Of a DNA stretch of 64,000 nucleotides, positions 61,306 to 64,000 are shown one piece after another. The position numbers were made by a program, and so were the translations under genes. The notes under the pieces were generated by a model. It had not been told where the DNA came from and did no database searches. It saw only the letters and a program-made list of their open reading frames with translations. Numbering within the stretch: position 1 is the stretch's first letter; each line of letters starts with the position of its first letter. Source of the stretch: an uncultured Flavobacteriaceae bacterium (lineage in GTDB: Bacteria; Bacteroidota; Bacteroidia; Flavobacteriales; Flavobacteriaceae). The DNA lies in NCBI GenBank assembly GCA_947493535.1, contig CANLRK010000005.1, positions 1 through 64,000 of the forward strand, written 5' to 3'.

Positions 61306-62028
61306 TTACTTTCTACGGCGTGGTTTGTTATTACCTCCGCGTCCAGCACCTTTCCCACCAGATTGCTTTTTAGACAATCCTACTAACGGAGAAAGATCTC
61401 TTTTTCCATATACTTCACCTTTCATGATCCACACTTTAACACCTAATCTACCATAAGTAGTATGTGATTCAACAAGTGCGTAATCTATGTCGGCTCTAAA
61501 TGTTGATAAAGGAATACGACCATCTTTAAAAGCTTCAGAACGTGCCATTTCAGCACCATTCAAACGCCCAGAAATCTGAACTTTAATCCCTTCAGAATTC
61601 ATTCTCATTGCCGCTTGTATAGCCATTTTAATAGCACGTTTATAAGAAATTCTGTTTTCTATTTGACGTGCAATACTGCTAGCAACTAAGAATGCATCTA
61701 ATTCAGGACGCTTAATTTCAAAGATGTTTACCTGTACTTCTTTACCTGTAATTTTCTTAAGCTCTTCTTTTAACTTGTCTACCTCTTGACCTCCTTTACC
61801 AATAATGATACCTGGACGAGCCGTAGTGATAGTAACGGTTACAAGTTTAAGAGTTCTTTCGATAATTACCCTTGAAACACTAGCTTTTGATAGACGCGCA
61901 TGAATATACTTACGAATCTTATCGTCTTCGGCAAGTTTATCACCGTAGTCATTACCTCCGTACCAGTTAGACTCCCATCCTCTTATGATACCAAGGCGAT
62001 TTCCGATTGGATTTGTTTTTTGTCCCAT
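61306..62028 (-). CDS. rpsC: 30S ribosomal protein S3
   Basis: S3 forms part of the mRNA entry channel. The true start is ATG at 62028 ([18 protein letters not shown]), giving 240 residues; codons upstream belong to the rplV end region. The KH domain with [17 protein letters not shown] lies near 60-80, and the C-terminus has a Gly/Arg-rich tail ([17 protein letters not shown]). Confidence 0.98.
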   Translation of the reverse strand: MGQKTNPIGNRLGIIRGWESNWYGGNDYGDKLAEDDKIRKYIHARLSKASVSRVIIERTLKLVTVTITTARPGIIIGKGGQEVDKLKEELKKITGKEVQVNIFEIKRPELDAFLVASSIARQIENRISYKRAIKMAIQAAMRMNSEGIKVQISGRLNGAEMARSEAFKDGRIPLSTFRADIDYALVESHTTYGRLGVKVWIMKGEVYGKRDLSPLVGLSKKQSGGKGAGRGGNNKPRRRK

Positions 62029-62035
62029 ATCTATC

Positions 62036-62443
62036 TTAGCTTTGTGTATTATTATTAGATCCAAGCACTAATGTAACGTGGTTGGAACGTTTTCTGATTC
62101 TGTGTGCACGACCTTGTGGAGCTGGACGTAAGCGCTTTAACATAGCACCACCATCAACTCTAATTTCTTTCACAAATAAGTCTGCATCTTCCAAACTTGC
62201 ATCTTCGTTTTTTGCTTGCCAGTTAGCTATTGCCGAAACTAACAATTTTTCTAAACGACGTGACGCTTCTTTTTGACTGAATCTTAAAATATGAAGCGCT
62301 TTCTCTACTTTTTCACCTCTTACTAAATCCGCTACTAAACGCATTTTTCTTGGTGAAGTAGGGCAGTTGTTTAACTTTGCAAAAGCTATCTGCTTTTTCT
62401 CAGCCTTTATTCTATCGGCCATTTCTTTTTTACGAACTCCCAT
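62036..62443 (-). CDS. rplV: 50S ribosomal protein L22
   Basis: L22 lines the exit tunnel. The 135-residue product has [25 protein letters not shown], the tunnel-hairpin region [31 protein letters not shown], and a short N-terminal extension ([17 protein letters not shown]) seen in Bacteroidota. It lies 5 nt after rpsS and 7 nt before rpsC. Confidence 0.98.
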   Translation of the reverse strand: MGVRKKEMADRIKAEKKQIAFAKLNNCPTSPRKMRLVADLVRGEKVEKALHILRFSQKEASRRLEKLLVSAIANWQAKNEDASLEDADLFVKEIRVDGGAMLKRLRPAPQGRAHRIRKRSNHVTLVLGSNNNTQS

Positions 62444-62448
62444 AGCTT

Positions 62449-62727
62449 CTATTTTTTACCTTTATTTTTTGCACCTGCATGCCCTCTAAACGAACGTGTT
62501 GGTGAAAATTCTCCTAACTTATGACCTACCATGTTCTCTGTAACATACACAGGTACAAACTGACGACCATTATGCACAGCTATAGTCTGCCCTACGAAAT
62601 CAGGCGAAATCATTGAGGCTCTTGACCATGTTTTAATAACAGTCTTTTTTCCAGACTCAACGTTTGCTTGAACTTTCTTCTCCAAACTATGGTGAATAAA
62701 TGGTCCTTTTTTTAATGAACGTGCCAT
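62449..62727 (-). CDS. rpsS: 30S ribosomal protein S19
   Basis: S19 lies in the 30S head. The 92-residue product reads [48 protein letters not shown] and [18 protein letters not shown], the family signature. It follows rplB by 6 nt. Confidence 0.98.
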   Translation of the reverse strand: MARSLKKGPFIHHSLEKKVQANVESGKKTVIKTWSRASMISPDFVGQTIAVHNGRQFVPVYVTENMVGHKLGEFSPTRSFRGHAGAKNKGKK

Positions 62728-62733
62728 ATCTTA

Positions 62734-63558
62734 TTATTTCTTTCTACGTTCTACAATGTACTTATTACTCGCTTTCGTTTTAGAACGGGTTCTATAACCT
62801 TTAGCAGGTATACCATTCTTAGAACGAGGATGACCTCCAGAAGACTTACCTTCCCCACCTCCCATAGGGTGATCAACAGGGTTCATTACCACTGGTCTTA
62901 CTCTAGGTCTTCTTCCTAACCACCTGCTTCTACCAGCTTTACCTGACACTAACAATTGATGATCTGAATTTGAAACAACACCTATAGTCGCTAAACAGTC
63001 AACTAACAACAATCTGGTTTCACCAGAAGGCAATTTGATTGTAGCATACTTACCATCCCTTGCCATTAACTGAGCAAACGCACCAGCAGAACGAGCCATT
63101 ACAGCTCCTTGACCAGGACGTAATTCTATACAAGAAATAATAGTTCCCAAAGGAATATTTGCTAATTTCATAGCATTTCCAATTTCTGGAGCAACAGCGT
63201 CACCAGAAACAATTTTTTGCCCAACCTGAAGTCCATTTTGAGCAATTACATATCTTTTTTCTCCATCTGCGTACTTTACTAACGCGATGAACGCAGTTCT
63301 ATTAGGATCATACTGTATTGACATTACCTCTGCAGCGTCATTAAATCGTTCTCTTTTGAAATCGATAATACGGTATCTTCTCTTATGACCTCCACCTTTA
63401 TGGCGCATAGTCATTTTTCCTTGACTGTTTCTACCACCAGTTCTTTTTATCGGAGCAAGCAAGCTTTTCTCCGGCTTATCAGTAGTTATGGCGTCAAACC
63501 CATTTACTACTCTAAAACGCTGCCCTGGCGTGATTGGTTTTAATTTTCTAACTGACAT
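62734..63558 (-). CDS. rplB: 50S ribosomal protein L2
   Basis: L2 is required for subunit joining and peptidyl transfer. The 274-residue product has the OB and SH3-like domains and the highly conserved C-terminal [22 protein letters not shown] containing the functional histidine. It follows rplW by 14 nt. Confidence 0.98.
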   Translation of the reverse strand: MSVRKLKPITPGQRFRVVNGFDAITTDKPEKSLLAPIKRTGGRNSQGKMTMRHKGGGHKRRYRIIDFKRERFNDAAEVMSIQYDPNRTAFIALVKYADGEKRYVIAQNGLQVGQKIVSGDAVAPEIGNAMKLANIPLGTIISCIELRPGQGAVMARSAGAFAQLMARDGKYATIKLPSGETRLLLVDCLATIGVVSNSDHQLLVSGKAGRSRWLGRRPRVRPVVMNPVDHPMGGGEGKSSGGHPRSKNGIPAKGYRTRSKTKASNKYIVERRKK

Positions 63559-63572
63559 CTTTTGTCTTTTAG

Positions 63573-63863
63573 TTACATGTTAGCGTAAAAGTCAATTACA
63601 TCTCCTTCTGCTAACTGCACCATAGCTTTTTTATAAGCTCCTGTTTTTGCAGTTATCATACCAGATTTTGTATAACGATTACTTCTTTCTACTCTTACAT
63701 TTATTGTACGAACTTTTTCAACAGAAACACCATAAGCAGCCTCAACCGCTTTTTTAACCTCTACCTTATTCGCATTTTTCTTCACAAGAAAAGTAAAACA
63801 GTTGTTTTCTTCACTTGTTTTTGTTGCTTTCTCTGTAATTACAGGCTTAATTAAAATACTCAT
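63573..63863 (-). CDS. rplW: 50S ribosomal protein L23
   Basis: L23 forms the docking site for trigger factor and SRP at the exit tunnel. The 96-residue product reads [49 protein letters not shown] and ends VIDFYANM. It follows rplD by 8 nt. Confidence 0.97.
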   Translation of the reverse strand: MSILIKPVITEKATKTSEENNCFTFLVKKNANKVEVKKAVEAAYGVSVEKVRTINVRVERSNRYTKSGMITAKTGAYKKAMVQLAEGDVIDFYANM

Positions 63864-63871
63864 GTCTCTAA

Positions 63872-64000
63872 TTATTTACTTAAATTCGACACAACCCCCT
63901 CTACTGAACCTTCAAAAAGAACAACACTATTCGCATTCATAATTGCGTAAGTGCTTAATTCTGAGCTAGTTACAGCTTGAGAGCGTTTTAAATTACGTGA
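63872..64000 (-). CDS. rplD: 50S ribosomal protein L4, C-terminal part (cut by window edge)
   Basis: The minus strand from the right edge reads in frame SRNLKRSQAVTSSELSTYAI and on to FEGSVEGVVSNLSK, ending TAA at 63872. Position before rplW and the NLKRSQAVTSSELSTYAIMN-type end identify L4. The first three quarters of the gene, and rplC and rpsJ expected before it, lie outside the window. Confidence 0.9.
   Translation of the reverse strand, partial: SRNLKRSQAVTSSELSTYAIMNANSVVLFEGSVEGVVSNLSK

Overview
The window is chromosomal DNA of a low-GC (roughly one third G+C by eye) member of the Bacteroidota, almost certainly family Flavobacteriaceae; Tenacibaculum or a close relative is my best guess, not proven. 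The evidence is gene content and order (divergent birA / rsfS-ftsH, then LUD-cdsA-psd-ACBP; PASTA-rluD divergent from ddl-coaD; the S10/spc/alpha ribosomal cluster), A-rich translation starts without Shine-Dalgarno sites, and many copies of the Bacteroidota -7 promoter element TAnnTTTG at sensible distances from genes.

Layout. 1-300 is the upstream end of an rRNA operon that runs leftward out of the window: the 16S leader and two tandem promoters, with the rRNA itself outside. About 500-1612 is a small accessory island on the minus strand: a 58-codon open frame, two small membrane-protein genes, a gene remnant with an in-frame stop, and a copy of what looks like a dispersed flavobacterial repeat. 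From 1666 to 51190 the window is housekeeping in short operons of both strands: nucleotide and cofactor synthesis (purB, pyrE, carA, coaD, birA, lipA, folD), cell wall and lipids (ddl, murB, lpxK, cdsA, psd), translation (valS, argS, rluD, rluF, rsfS), protein quality and export (ftsH, ffh), central metabolism (gap, eno, gltA, arginase, CtlX), anion transport (bestrophin, SulP, MarC), and regulators (an ECF sigma factor and a TPR hybrid histidine kinase). From 51294 to the right edge runs the ribosomal protein cluster on the minus strand, rplD (partial) through rplQ, including two genes that are easily missed for shortness (rpmD, rpmJ).

How it fits together. Most genes are essential or near essential. 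Convergent pairs are separated by strong hairpin terminators, several of which work in both directions; two (23509-23547 and 35203-35239) reach into the last codons of the facing gene. Divergent pairs have back-to-back -7 elements (PASTA/ddl, birA/rsfS, argS/marC, lpxK/Nif3-like). The alpha part of the ribosomal cluster (rpmJ-rpsM-rpsK-rpsD-rpoA-rplQ) has its own promoter and a hairpin leader, and the rpsK-rpsD gap holds a structured segment that could be a ribosomal-protein leader.

No phage, integrase, insertion sequence, CRISPR array, restriction or defence locus was found. The least explained items are: a tandem pair of tiny secreted paralogs sharing an H...HxxHGD motif, one of which has lost both cysteines; a set of genes whose start codon lies 4-5 nt after the -7 element, implying leaderless mRNAs, including a birA that seems to start at ATC; an 8-bp tandem repeat in front of an outer-membrane protein gene; and the remnant island beside the rRNA operon.
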